From positions 1-17,925 of the forward strand of contig JBCDFV010000066.1 in NCBI GenBank assembly GCA_039177555.1: a stretch of 17,925 nucleotides of DNA, in the 5' to 3' direction. Shown in pieces: positions 1 to 6,826 of the stretch (positions within the stretch are counted from its first letter, which is position 1; each line of letters opens with the position of its first letter). A model generated the notes under the pieces. That model made no database searches. It was not told the DNA's origin and saw only the letters and a list, made by a program, of their open reading frames with translations. The position numbers were made by a program, and so were the translations under genes. The DNA comes from JANQGH01 sp039177555 (GTDB lineage: Bacteria > Pseudomonadota > Alphaproteobacteria > DSM-16000 > Inquilinaceae).

Positions 1-1
1 C

Positions 2-238
2 AGCTACGCGCCCGGCCATATCGAGACACCGTTTTGGAAGGACATCGCGGAGGGCTTCGCCGGCGTCTTGGACAAGACGCCCGACCAGGTGATCGAGATG
101 TTCGCGTCTTCCATCCCGTGGGGCCGGTTCGGCACACCGGACGACGTTGCCGCCGCCGTTTCTTGGCTGGCCTCAGACGAGGCGGAGTTCGTCAGCGGCC
201 AGGCGATCGCCATGAACGGGGCGGAATTTCCGTACTGA
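2..238 (+). CDS. SDR family oxidoreductase, C-terminal fragment (5' cut by window edge)
   Basis: The window opens inside this gene; 78 codons and a TGA stop are visible. The translation begins SYAPGHIETPFW, the segment that follows the active site in short-chain dehydrogenases (the P-G-x-I/V-x-T-P motif next to the nicotinamide). It continues with WGRFGTPDDVAAAVSWLASD and then FVSGQAIAMNGAEF, the usual SDR C-terminal 'R-x-G-x-P-x-[ED]-[IV]-A' and 'G-x-x-[IL]-x-[VM]-[DN]-G' blocks. The Rossmann glycine motif and the Tyr-x-x-x-Lys catalytic residues lie outside the window, so cofactor and activity cannot be judged. The stop is 18 bp before the GMC oxidoreductase, which argues for co-transcription. 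Family assignment is firm; the substrate is unknown, but an alcohol or hydroxyacyl compound shared with the next genes is plausible. Confidence 0.88.
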   Translation, partial: SYAPGHIETPFWKDIAEGFAGVLDKTPDQVIEMFASSIPWGRFGTPDDVAAAVSWLASDEAEFVSGQAIAMNGAEFPY

Positions 239-256
239 CGACTTCGGGGGATCGGC

Positions 257-1876
257 ATGGCCGCATTCGATTATGTCATCGTCGGCGCCGGCACGGCCGG
301 CTGCGTGCTGGCCAACCGGCTGTCGGAGGACGGGCGCCATAATGTCCTGTTGATCGAGGCGGGCGGCAGGGACAACAACCCGCTGATCGGCATCCCCCTG
401 GCCGCCGGCCTGGTCTATTTCTGGAAGTCGATCAACTGGAACTACGACACGGTTGCTCAGGCCCATATGGACGACCGGTCGATCGCCTGGCCGCGCGGCA
501 AGGTGCTGGGCGGCTCGTCGTCGATCAACGGCATGATGTATATGCGCGGCAACCGCCGCGATTACGACGACTGGCGCCAACTCGGCCTTGACGGCTGGGC
601 CTATGAAGACGTGCTGCCCTACTTCCTGCGGTCGGAAGACCATGTGGAACGGGCCGGCGATCCGTACCACGGCCAGGGCGGACCGCTGCGCGTGACCAAG
701 GCGAAGGGTGAAAACCCGCTCTATCACGCCTTCCTGCAGGCCGGCTGGGACCGGGGCGCGCCCCAGAACGACGACTTCAACGGCGCCGAGCAGGAAGGGC
801 TTGGCCTCTACGATTTTGCCGTCCGCGACGGCAAGCGGGAGAGCAGCGCCACCGCCTTCCTGCGGCCGGCCAAGCATCGCCGCAACCTGACCGTCTGGAC
901 CCGCAGCCAGGTGAACCGCATCCGCCTGATCGACCGGCATGTGACCGGGCTGGACCTGGAATGCGACGGCCAGCACATCGAAGTCGATGTCGGGCGCGAG
1001 CTGATCCTGTGCGGCGGGGCGATCAACTCGCCGGCCCTGCTGCAACTGTCCGGCATCGGCGATCCCGGCGATCTGGCGCAGGCCGGGATCGACGTCGTGC
1101 ACCCCCTGCCCGGTGTCGGCAAGAACCTGCAGGACCATCTGGGCGTCTATCTGCGCTATCGCTGCACCCAGCCGATCACGCTCTATTCCATGTTTCGCTT
1201 CGACCGGGCGCTATTCGCCGGCCTGCGCGCCTGGCTCTACGGCACCGGGCCGGCGACGTCGATCCCGCTGGAGGCGGGCGGCTTCCTGAAGACGCGGGCC
1301 GAGCTTGAGATCCCCGACATCCACATGACCTTCCTGCCCGGCCTGAACCTGGAAACCACCCGGTCCGGCCAGGGCCAGCATGGCTATCTGATCAATTTCT
1401 ATCAGCTGCGCCCGGACAGCCGGGGGACAGTCCGCGTGGCGAGCGCCGATCCGGACGAGGCCCCGCTGATCGACCCGAACTATCTGGCGGCGGAGACGGA
1501 CCGGGCCTGCCTGCGCGACGGCGTGCGGCTGGCCCATGGGATCGGCGCGCACGAGGCCATGGCGGCCTACGATGCCGGCGCGATCTCGCCGCTGGCCGAA
1601 GACCTTGCCGACGACACCACGATCGACGCCTGGGTGCGGGCGAACGCCAACACGATCTTTCATCCGGTCGGCACCTGCGCCATGGGACGGGACGACAACG
1701 CCGTCGTGGACGAAGCGTTGCGGGTGCGTGGCCTGGATCGGCTGCGGGTCGTGGACGCCTCGGTCATGCCGACCATCATCGGCGGCAACACGGCCGCGCC
1801 GACCATGATGATCGCGGAAAAGGCGGCGGACATGATCCTCGGCCGGCCGCCCCTACCGCGCGTCGAATTCGGCTGA
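257..1876 (+). CDS. GMC family FAD-dependent oxidoreductase (choline/alcohol dehydrogenase-like)
   Basis: A 539-residue protein, the normal length for glucose-methanol-choline flavoprotein oxidoreductases. The N-terminal FAD dinucleotide fold is clear: DYVIVGAGTAG with glycines at 10-15, then LIEAGG near 32-37. GMC signature 1 follows at about 80-103 (PRGKVLGGSSSINGMMYMRG), and signature 2 as GGAINSPALLQLSGIG. The C-terminal catalytic pair is visible as His469 (in FHPVGTCAMG) and Asn511 (in GGNTAAPTMM). No signal peptide or haem motif is present, so a cytoplasmic enzyme oxidising an alcohol to an aldehyde is expected. It sits 18 bp after the SDR gene and 9 bp before the serine hydrolase gene, in a catabolic operon. 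It should not be called betA: choline specificity cannot be shown from sequence, and there is no betaine aldehyde dehydrogenase or BetI beside it. Confidence 0.93.
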   Translation: MAAFDYVIVGAGTAGCVLANRLSEDGRHNVLLIEAGGRDNNPLIGIPLAAGLVYFWKSINWNYDTVAQAHMDDRSIAWPRGKVLGGSSSINGMMYMRGNRRDYDDWRQLGLDGWAYEDVLPYFLRSEDHVERAGDPYHGQGGPLRVTKAKGENPLYHAFLQAGWDRGAPQNDDFNGAEQEGLGLYDFAVRDGKRESSATAFLRPAKHRRNLTVWTRSQVNRIRLIDRHVTGLDLECDGQHIEVDVGRELILCGGAINSPALLQLSGIGDPGDLAQAGIDVVHPLPGVGKNLQDHLGVYLRYRCTQPITLYSMFRFDRALFAGLRAWLYGTGPATSIPLEAGGFLKTRAELEIPDIHMTFLPGLNLETTRSGQGQHGYLINFYQLRPDSRGTVRVASADPDEAPLIDPNYLAAETDRACLRDGVRLAHGIGAHEAMAAYDAGAISPLAEDLADDTTIDAWVRANANTIFHPVGTCAMGRDDNAVVDEALRVRGLDRLRVVDASVMPTIIGGNTAAPTMMIAEKAADMILGRPPLPRVEFG

Positions 1877-1885
1877 CGGCGGCTG

Positions 1886-3040
1886 ATGGCGATCGCGACC
1901 CGTCTGGCGGAGGGCCACTGCGACGCCGGCTTCCGCGCCCTGGCCGACCGGTTCGAAAGCCTGCTGGCCAGCGGCGCGGAGCCTGGCGGCGCCATCGCGG
2001 TCGTCGCAGACAGGCGGCTGGTGGTCGATCTTTGGGGCGGGGCAAAGGATCGCGAAACCGGCACGCCGTGGGGCGAGGACACGCTGGCCTGCTGCTTTTC
2101 GGTCACCAAGGGCGTGCTGTCCTTGCTGGCCCTGCGCCTGGCCGACCAGGGCCGGCTCGACCTGGACGCCAAAGTGGCGGACCTGTGGCCGGGTTTCGAG
2201 GCGGGCGGCAAGGCGGCCATCACGGTGGGCGACATCATGCGCCACCGATCCGGCCTGCCCGCGGTTTCGCCGGACTTTCAAGAGGGTGATCTTTACGACT
2301 GGGCGACCATGACCAAGGCGCTGGCCGCCTCGTCGCCGACGGTGCCACTGGACGGCCCACCGGTCTATCAGAACATGACCTATGGCTATCTGCTGGGCGA
2401 GGTTTTACGGTGCGCCGGCAACGCGCCATTGCCTGCGCTGATCGCGGCGGAGTTGACCGGTCCCCTGGACGCGGACTTCCACATCGCGCTCGACGACGCG
2501 GCGATCGGCCGCTGCGCAACGCTCAGCCAGGACGATCCCGGTGGTCTGTTCCGGGCGATCGTCGAAGTGCCCGACAGCCTGTTTGGCCGCTCCATGGCCG
2601 GCTTCGATCGGCATGAGACCTTCAACACGGCCCGCTGGCGCCGCGCCGCCATCGGTTCCGGCAGCGGCCACGCCACTGCACGTGCGATCGCGAAGCTTTA
2701 CGACCAGCTTATCGCCAAGCACGGCTTGATCGGGTCGTCGCTGCAAGGGCTGGCGCGTCAAGAGACGGGCCGCAGCGACGGAGACGATCCCATCCTAGGC
2801 GTCCCCGTCCGCTACGGCACCGGCTTTGAATTGTCTCTGCCGCCCTTCCTCGACTTCGGGCCGAACCAATCAACAGCCGGCTATTGGGGGGCTGGCGGCG
2901 CGCTGGGGTTCGCCGACCCTGAGGCTGGGCTCGCCTTCGGCTATGTTACTAGCCATATGGCGCCGGAGCTTGGGTGCTCCGCGCGCGGCCGCTCACTTGT
3001 CGCCGCGCTGTACGACGCGGTTGGGGGAAACACGCGATGA
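1886..3040 (+). CDS. serine hydrolase, class C beta-lactamase/family VIII esterase fold
   Basis: A 384-residue protein with the beta-lactamase (class C)/penicillin-binding-protein fold used by family VIII esterases of the EstB type. The nucleophile motif S-x-x-K is S72-V-T-K75 (CCFSVTKG), followed by the characteristic MRHRSGLP segment near 118-125. The catalytic tyrosine is probably Y166 in NMTYGYLLGE. The third box appears as WGAGGALGFADPEAGLAFGYV near 334-354, where some relatives have HGG. There is no signal peptide, so a cytoplasmic esterase or lactonase is more likely than a secreted beta-lactamase. It starts 9 bp after the GMC gene and its TGA overlaps the ATG of the crotonase gene (ATGA). 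In this operon it may hydrolyse an ester or lactone made or consumed by the oxidoreductases; that role is inference. Confidence 0.88.
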   Translation: MAIATRLAEGHCDAGFRALADRFESLLASGAEPGGAIAVVADRRLVVDLWGGAKDRETGTPWGEDTLACCFSVTKGVLSLLALRLADQGRLDLDAKVADLWPGFEAGGKAAITVGDIMRHRSGLPAVSPDFQEGDLYDWATMTKALAASSPTVPLDGPPVYQNMTYGYLLGEVLRCAGNAPLPALIAAELTGPLDADFHIALDDAAIGRCATLSQDDPGGLFRAIVEVPDSLFGRSMAGFDRHETFNTARWRRAAIGSGSGHATARAIAKLYDQLIAKHGLIGSSLQGLARQETGRSDGDDPILGVPVRYGTGFELSLPPFLDFGPNQSTAGYWGAGGALGFADPEAGLAFGYVTSHMAPELGCSARGRSLVAALYDAVGGNTR

Positions 3041-3828
3041 AGGACAGCTACGCGGACGGCAAGCTGCTGGTGCAATGCGACGGGCCGGTCGCCACGATCG
3101 AGCTGAACCAGCCGGAACGGCGCAACGCCCTGGCCGAAACCATGTGGCGCGCCCTGCCCGAGGTCGCGGCGGATCTGGCGGCCGAGACCGGCATCCATGC
3201 CGTGCGCTTTCGCGGCGCCGGCGGGGCGGCGTTCAGCGCCGGGGCCGACATCAGCGAGTTCGAGCGGGTCTATGGCGACCCAGCCAGTACGGCGGCCTAC
3301 AACAAGGCCGTGCGCGACGGCCAGGCGGCGATCCGCTATCTCGACCTGCCGACGATCGCCGAGATCCAGGGCGCCTGTGTCGGCGGCGGGCTGGGCCTGG
3401 CGCTGGCCTGCGATCTGCGCTTTGCCGCCGACGATGCCCGCTTTGCGATAACACCGGCGAAGCTGGGGTTGGCCTACAGCTTCGAGGACACGCAACAGCT
3501 TGTCGAAAAGGTCGGCCCGGCACGGGCCAAGGACATGCTGTTCACCGGCCGTCTCTTGCCGGCGGCGGAAGCGCTGGCCATCGGCCTGATCGACCGGGTC
3601 GAGCCCGCGACCGAACTGACCACCAGCACCGACGCTTACTGCGCCGTACTGGGCCAAGCCTCAGGCGCCTCCATCTCGGTGCTGAAGCAGACCATCAACG
3701 CCATCGCCGACGGGACCACCGAGGCCCCCGCCGATCTGGTCGACCGGTTCGAGGCGCTGTTCGACGGGCCACATTTCAAGGAAGGATACCGCGCTTTCCT
3801 GGCCAAACGGCGGCCGCGCTTCGACTGA
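3037..3828 (+). CDS. crotonase-fold protein (enoyl-CoA hydratase/isomerase superfamily) lacking both hydratase glutamates
   Basis: A 263-residue protein starting MKDSYADGKL. The ATG at 3037 was chosen because it overlaps the preceding stop as ATGA, typical of translational coupling, and gives the family length of about 260. The CoA-binding and oxyanion-hole segments are clear: FSAGADIS at about 66-73 and QGACVGGGLGLALACDLRFA at about 111-130. In authentic enoyl-CoA hydratases the two acid/base glutamates sit in GGGxE and in PE-I/L. Here those positions are Gly120 and Ala141 (TPAKLG), and the usual GGTQRL is EDTQQL. A simple syn-hydratase reaction is therefore doubtful. Other crotonase chemistry (isomerase, decarboxylase, hydrolase) or a non-catalytic role is possible. 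Genomic context with alcohol oxidoreductases supports CoA-ester catabolism. Confidence 0.88.
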   Translation: MKDSYADGKLLVQCDGPVATIELNQPERRNALAETMWRALPEVAADLAAETGIHAVRFRGAGGAAFSAGADISEFERVYGDPASTAAYNKAVRDGQAAIRYLDLPTIAEIQGACVGGGLGLALACDLRFAADDARFAITPAKLGLAYSFEDTQQLVEKVGPARAKDMLFTGRLLPAAEALAIGLIDRVEPATELTTSTDAYCAVLGQASGASISVLKQTINAIADGTTEAPADLVDRFEALFDGPHFKEGYRAFLAKRRPRFD

Positions 3829-3830
3829 AC

Positions 3831-3874
3831 GGTATTGCCATCGTCGTTTCTTGGGCCAATGGTGGCTCAATACC
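3831..3874 (+). promoter_or_regulatory. intercistronic hairpin upstream of the DoxX gene
   Basis: GGTATTGCCA at 3831-3840 pairs with TGGCTCAATACC at 3863-3874, giving a 10-bp stem with a two-base bulge and a 22-base loop. It begins just after the crotonase stop and ends 10 bp before the DoxX Shine-Dalgarno. No T-tract follows, so it is not a standard intrinsic terminator. It might modulate read-through or mRNA stability between the two genes; chance is also possible. Confidence 0.3.
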
Positions 3875-3892
3875 AAGAAGCGCGGAGGTAAG

Positions 3893-4318
3893 ATGCTGTC
3901 AAACCTGCTTAGACGCATCGACAGCTTCTTTGAGGTTTTCACAGCACCGCTGCTGCTGATCAGCCGGCTGCTGATCGCCTGGTATTTCCTGCCCGAGGGC
4001 ATTGAAAAGATCCAGGATTACTCCGGAACCGTCAACGTGATGGAGAGCGCCGGCATCCCCGGCATATTGCTACCGCTTGTTATCCTGCTTGAAATCGGCG
4101 GTGCGATCCTGGTGGCAGCCGGATTAATGACACGACTGGCGTGTTTCGCGTTCGCCCTGTTCACCATCGTCGCCAATCAGATTTTCAACAGCGACGCCAC
4201 CAGCCAGGTACAGCAGTTTCTCTACGCAGCCGAGTTCACCGTCATCGCCGGCATGACCGCGCTGATGGCCGTGGGGGCCGGTCGCTGGTCGTTGGATGCG
4301 CTGCGCAGCGCACGCTGA
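3893..4318 (+). CDS. DoxX family membrane protein
   Basis: A 141-residue hydrophobic protein of DoxX-family length. The ATG at 3893 was chosen because a strong GGAGG lies at 3884-3888, four bases upstream; an in-frame ATG at 3851 has no such site and would add a charged, non-conserved stretch. Predicted helices: about 16-33 (TAPLLLISRLLIAWYFLP), 55-78 (PGILLPLVILLEIGGAILVAA), 82-98 and 107-128. The helix-1 'L-x-x-x-R-x-L-x-x-x-Y/F-x-x-x-G-x-x-K' pattern (ISRLLIAWYFLPEGIEK) and the E-x-x-G-A/G segment in helix 2 (LEIGGAILV) are characteristic of DoxX/DoxD proteins, which are inner-membrane proteins of mostly unknown biochemistry linked to quinone or sulfur redox functions. It is 64 bp after the crotonase gene, and its end faces the SDR operon 27 bp away. 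Confidence 0.82.
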   Translation: MLSNLLRRIDSFFEVFTAPLLLISRLLIAWYFLPEGIEKIQDYSGTVNVMESAGIPGILLPLVILLEIGGAILVAAGLMTRLACFAFALFTIVANQIFNSDATSQVQQFLYAAEFTVIAGMTALMAVGAGRWSLDALRSAR

Positions 4319-4345
4319 TTGGGTTCGGCGCCCGGTCGTGCCGGA

Positions 4346-5050
4346 TCAGACCGATCGGGTCAAGCCGCCGTCGATGCGCAGGTTCTGGCCCGTGATGTAG
4401 CCGGCATCGTCGGAGGCCAGAAATCCGATCAGCGCCGAAACCTCGCCGGCCCGGCCATAACGCCCCATGGGGATGCGGGCGCGCCGGTCCTCGGTTTCCG
4501 GCAGGCTGTCGATGAAGCCGGGCAGGATGTTGTTCATGCGCACATTGTCGCCGGCATACTTGTCGGCGAACAGCTTGGTGAACGCGGCCAAGGCAGAGCG
4601 AAACACGCCGGAGGTCGGGAACAGGGGGTCCGGCTCGAAGACGGCGAAGGTGGAAATGTTGATGATCGTACCGCCGCCCTGCGCGGCCATGATCGGCGCC
4701 GCCATGCGGGTGGGCCGGACGACGTTCAGCAGGTAGACCTCCATGCCCGTATGCCAGTCGTCGTCGCTGATCTCCAGCACCGGCCCCTTGGGGCCGTGGC
4801 CGGCGGAATTGACCAGAACATCCACCCGGCCCCAGCGGGCCATCGCCTGATCAACCAGCGCTTGCAGGTCCTCGACCGACCGGTTCGACCCGGTAACGCC
4901 GATACCGCCAAGTTCGGCCGCCAACGCCTCGCCCTTACCGGACGACGACAGGATCGCGATTTCGAACCCATCGGCGGACAAACGGCGGGCGGCGTCCGCC
5001 CCCATGCCACTGCCGCCGGCGGTGACAAGGGCCACCCTTGGTGAGGTCAT
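4346..5050 (-). CDS. SDR family protein, first of a tandem pair, atypical active site
   Basis: A 234-residue classical-length SDR. The cofactor motif is TAGGSGMG near 10-17 and the structural NSAG motif follows GRVDVLV. A serine is present at the expected catalytic position (TIINISTFAV). The following Y-x-x-x-K motif is replaced: the aligned segment reads PTSGVFRSALAAFTKLFADKYA, with Phe where Tyr belongs and Leu where Lys belongs. The C-terminal part is well conserved (RMNNILPGFIDSLPE, PMGRYGRAGEVSALIGFLASD, YITGQNLRIDGG). It should bind NAD(P)H, but standard SDR proton relay chemistry is doubtful. It lies 45 bp downstream of the second SDR gene on the same strand, so they are probably one transcript, and it converges with the DoxX gene. 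The substrate is unknown. Confidence 0.88.
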   Translation of the reverse strand: MTSPRVALVTAGGSGMGADAARRLSADGFEIAILSSSGKGEALAAELGGIGVTGSNRSVEDLQALVDQAMARWGRVDVLVNSAGHGPKGPVLEISDDDWHTGMEVYLLNVVRPTRMAAPIMAAQGGGTIINISTFAVFEPDPLFPTSGVFRSALAAFTKLFADKYAGDNVRMNNILPGFIDSLPETEDRRARIPMGRYGRAGEVSALIGFLASDDAGYITGQNLRIDGGLTRSV

Positions 5051-5095
5051 TGCGCGTTCCCTTGATCTCGGTCTTGCGTCGGCGCCCGTCGCCGA

Positions 5096-5809
5096 TCAGG
5101 CCGCCGCCTTGTACTGCGAGGTCAGCGGGCCGTCAAACCGCTGTTTCTGATCGAGAAGGCCCGCCGTGTCAGGAACCAGGCAGGTGACCAGACCGGGGAT
5201 TTCCTCCGGCTTTCGAAACCGCCAGATAGGCATACCCGCGCCACACTCATCCTGATCGGACTGGCCCGCGAGCCAATCGGGAACGATAGCGGCCATTCGC
5301 ACCCCGCTGGCGCCAAACCGGTTTTCGACCAGGGTGCAGAAATTCACCATGGCGCCGCGAAAGATCTCCAGGGCCGGCGCCAGCTCAAGCGGATCGACCC
5401 CGCCAACGTTCACGACGTTCACGATGGTGCCGCCGCCCGCCTCCGCCATGACCGGCGCCACGATGCGGGTGGGCCGCACGATGTTCATCAGATACGCATC
5501 CATGATCCCGTGCAGGTGGCGACCACCAGCGGCGGCCACCGAACCGGCCGGCTGGTATTCCGCCGAATTCACCAGCACGTCAACGCGGCCCCAGCGGTCC
5601 ATCGCCCCGTCCACAAGCCGTTGAACGGCGGCCGCGGAGCGACGGCATTCCGCGACGCCGAGCCCGCCGAGGTCATGGGCAAGGGCCGCCCCCGCCTTCG
5701 ACGACGACAGGATCGCAACCTCATGGCCGGCCGCAGAAAGGTGCCACGCGGCCTCGGCGCCCGAACCGCTGTCACCGGCCGAAACCATGGCAACACTCTT
5801 CCATGCCAT
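5096..5809 (-). CDS. SDR family protein, diverged paralogue of the neighbouring SDR, probable pseudoenzyme
   Basis: A 237-residue protein starting MAWKSVAMVSAG. The ATG at 5809 was chosen over one 60 bp upstream because AGGAGG at 5817-5822 sits 7 bases before it and the resulting N-terminus aligns with the paralogue. It matches the downstream SDR along its whole length (AILSSS, LGGLGV, RWGRVDVLVNSA, NIVRPTRIVAPVMAEAGGGTIVNV). The catalytic elements are more degraded: the NxAG motif has become NSAEY, the catalytic Ser region reads VNVVNVGGV, the Tyr/Lys segment is LEIFRGAMVNF, and the C-terminal ITGQ-x-x-x-x-DGG block is LLDQKQRFDGP. The reading frame is intact, so it is not a pseudogene. A partner, scaffold or regulatory subunit for the adjacent SDR is a reasonable inference. 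It is the first gene of the pair and is divergent from the LysR regulator. Confidence 0.82.
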   Translation of the reverse strand: MAWKSVAMVSAGDSGSGAEAAWHLSAAGHEVAILSSSKAGAALAHDLGGLGVAECRRSAAAVQRLVDGAMDRWGRVDVLVNSAEYQPAGSVAAAGGRHLHGIMDAYLMNIVRPTRIVAPVMAEAGGGTIVNVVNVGGVDPLELAPALEIFRGAMVNFCTLVENRFGASGVRMAAIVPDWLAGQSDQDECGAGMPIWRFRKPEEIPGLVTCLVPDTAGLLDQKQRFDGPLTSQYKAAA

Positions 5810-5860
5810 AAAATGGCCTCCTTCTACCAAAAGGCGGAGACCATGGCAGAATACACACCC

Positions 5861-5874
5861 CTTGACCAATCAAG
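5861..5874. promoter_or_regulatory. candidate operator, perfect dyad CTTGA-N4-TCAAG (site 1)
   Basis: The sequence CTTGACCAATCAAG is a perfect 5+5 inverted repeat with a 4-bp spacer. It lies in the 111-bp SDR/LysR divergent intergenic region, 51 bp from the SDR start and 46 bp from the LysR start. The same layout recurs in two other divergent regions of this window (13156-13169 and 17521-17534). It could be bound by the LysR protein or by a separate dyad-binding regulator. Confidence 0.42.
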
Positions 5875-5891
5875 TTATGTCGCGGGAGACT

Positions 5892-5904
5892 GTAGGAAAT
5901 CTAC
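5892..5904. promoter_or_regulatory. candidate LysR-type binding dyad GTAG-N5-CTAC
   Basis: GTAGGAAATCTAC is a 4+4 inverted repeat with a 5-bp spacer. It lies 16 bp before the regulator's ATG, inside an AT-richer stretch of the divergent region. LysR regulators usually bind a T-N11-A dyad near their own start and the divergent target promoter, so the position fits. The short arms make chance occurrence possible. Confidence 0.35.
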
Positions 5905-5920
5905 TGTGACCGCTCGGCCA

Positions 5921-6790
5921 ATGTCCATACGAACGCCGAACCTGAATGCCTTGCGAATGTTCGATGCGGCGGCACGACACCTGAACTTTCGCCTGGCAGC
6001 GCAGGAGTTGAGCCTGACGCAGGGCGCCGTGGCGCAGCAGGTGAGACGCCTTGAAGCGGAGCTGGGTCACAAACTGTTCGAACGCGAGGCGCGGGGCCTG
6101 GTCTTGACGGAGGTCGGCCGGCGCTATCACGAGCCGGTCCGTCGCGCCCTTTCGGTGATCGAAGACGCGACCCAGAGCCTCCGGCCGTCGAACACCACCG
6201 TCACCCTCAGCGTCACGCCGTCCTTCGCGTCGAAATGGCTCGTGCCCCGCTTGACCCGCTTCGCGCGCGCGCACCCTGAGCTGGACCTGCAGACGGTTGC
6301 CAGCGAGGGGCTGTCCAATTTTGCGTCCGACGGTGTCGACATCGCCATCCGCCTGGGCCGCCCGCCATTCGAACCGGGGCTTCAGACGACGTTGCTGGCA
6401 CCCCTTGAACTCTGTGCCGTCTGCAGCCCGGCCTATGCGAGCGAGGTCGGGCCGATCGACCGCATCGAGCAGTTCGCCGCCCTCAAGTTGGTCCAAGACA
6501 GCCATTACATGTGGCAAAAGCAGTTGGACGAAGCTGGCGTCAAACCCAGCAGCCGGATGATCCAGTTCAACCAAACCGCCCTGGCCATGGATGCGGCGAT
6601 CAACGACCAGGGCGTCGCGCTGGTCCCCCGCCTGCTGCTACACGACGATGTCGCCGAAGGCCGTCTGGTCGTGCTGTGGCGGAATCCATGCCCCGATCAA
6701 ACCGGCTATTTCATCGTCTATCCCAGCGCGTCGAAGCCCAACCCGGCCAGGGAAGCGGTCATGCGCTGGGTACTTTCCGAGGTTGGCTAG
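5921..6790 (+). CDS. LysR family transcriptional regulator, GcvA-like subfamily
   Basis: A 289-residue protein starting MSIRTPNLNALRMFDAAARH. The frame is open further upstream, but the ATG at 5921 places the HTH at the normal N-terminal position, whereas a start at 5843 would leave only 33 bp for the divergent promoters. The winged HTH spans about 8-66 (LNFRLAAQELSLTQGAVAQQ, then RRLEAELGHKLFER). The effector domain follows: VTPSFASKWLVPRL, IAIRLGRPPFEPGL, PLELCAVCSPAYA, and NQTALAMDAAINDQGVALVP near 220-240, all typical of GcvA-like regulators. It is divergent from the two SDR genes, the usual sign that it regulates them and itself. Its stop is 18 bp from the convergent EamA stop. The effector is unknown. 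Confidence 0.9.
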   Translation: MSIRTPNLNALRMFDAAARHLNFRLAAQELSLTQGAVAQQVRRLEAELGHKLFEREARGLVLTEVGRRYHEPVRRALSVIEDATQSLRPSNTTVTLSVTPSFASKWLVPRLTRFARAHPELDLQTVASEGLSNFASDGVDIAIRLGRPPFEPGLQTTLLAPLELCAVCSPAYASEVGPIDRIEQFAALKLVQDSHYMWQKQLDEAGVKPSSRMIQFNQTALAMDAAINDQGVALVPRLLLHDDVAEGRLVVLWRNPCPDQTGYFIVYPSASKPNPAREAVMRWVLSEVG

Positions 6791-6804
6791 GCAGCCTCGC
6801 CCGT

Positions 6805-6826
6805 CGCGTCAGGATCGGCCGACGCG
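6805..6826. terminator. weak hairpin at the LysR/EamA convergent junction
   Basis: CGCGTC at 6805-6810 pairs with GACGCG at 6821-6826 across a 10-base loop. It overlaps the last EamA codons and begins 14 bp after the LysR stop. The position suits a bidirectional terminator, but the stem is only 6 bp and no T-tract follows on either strand. Confidence 0.22.

Noticed and set aside
257..1876. Naming the GMC gene betA (choline dehydrogenase)
   Set aside because: GMC specificity is not readable from the motifs, and no betaine aldehyde dehydrogenase, BetI or choline transporter is adjacent.
1886..3040. Antibiotic resistance beta-lactamase
   Set aside because: S-V-T-K is present but there is no signal peptide, and the gene is embedded in a catabolic operon; the family VIII esterase type fits better.
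5861..5874. FNR/FixK-type site
   Set aside because: FNR-type boxes are TTGAT-N4-ATCAA, with 8 bp between TTG and CAA; here only 6 bp separate them.
5510..5920. N-terminal extension of the LysR frame
   Set aside because: It would overlap the SDR gene antisense and place 137 residues before the HTH; the ATG at 5921 gives the normal family layout.
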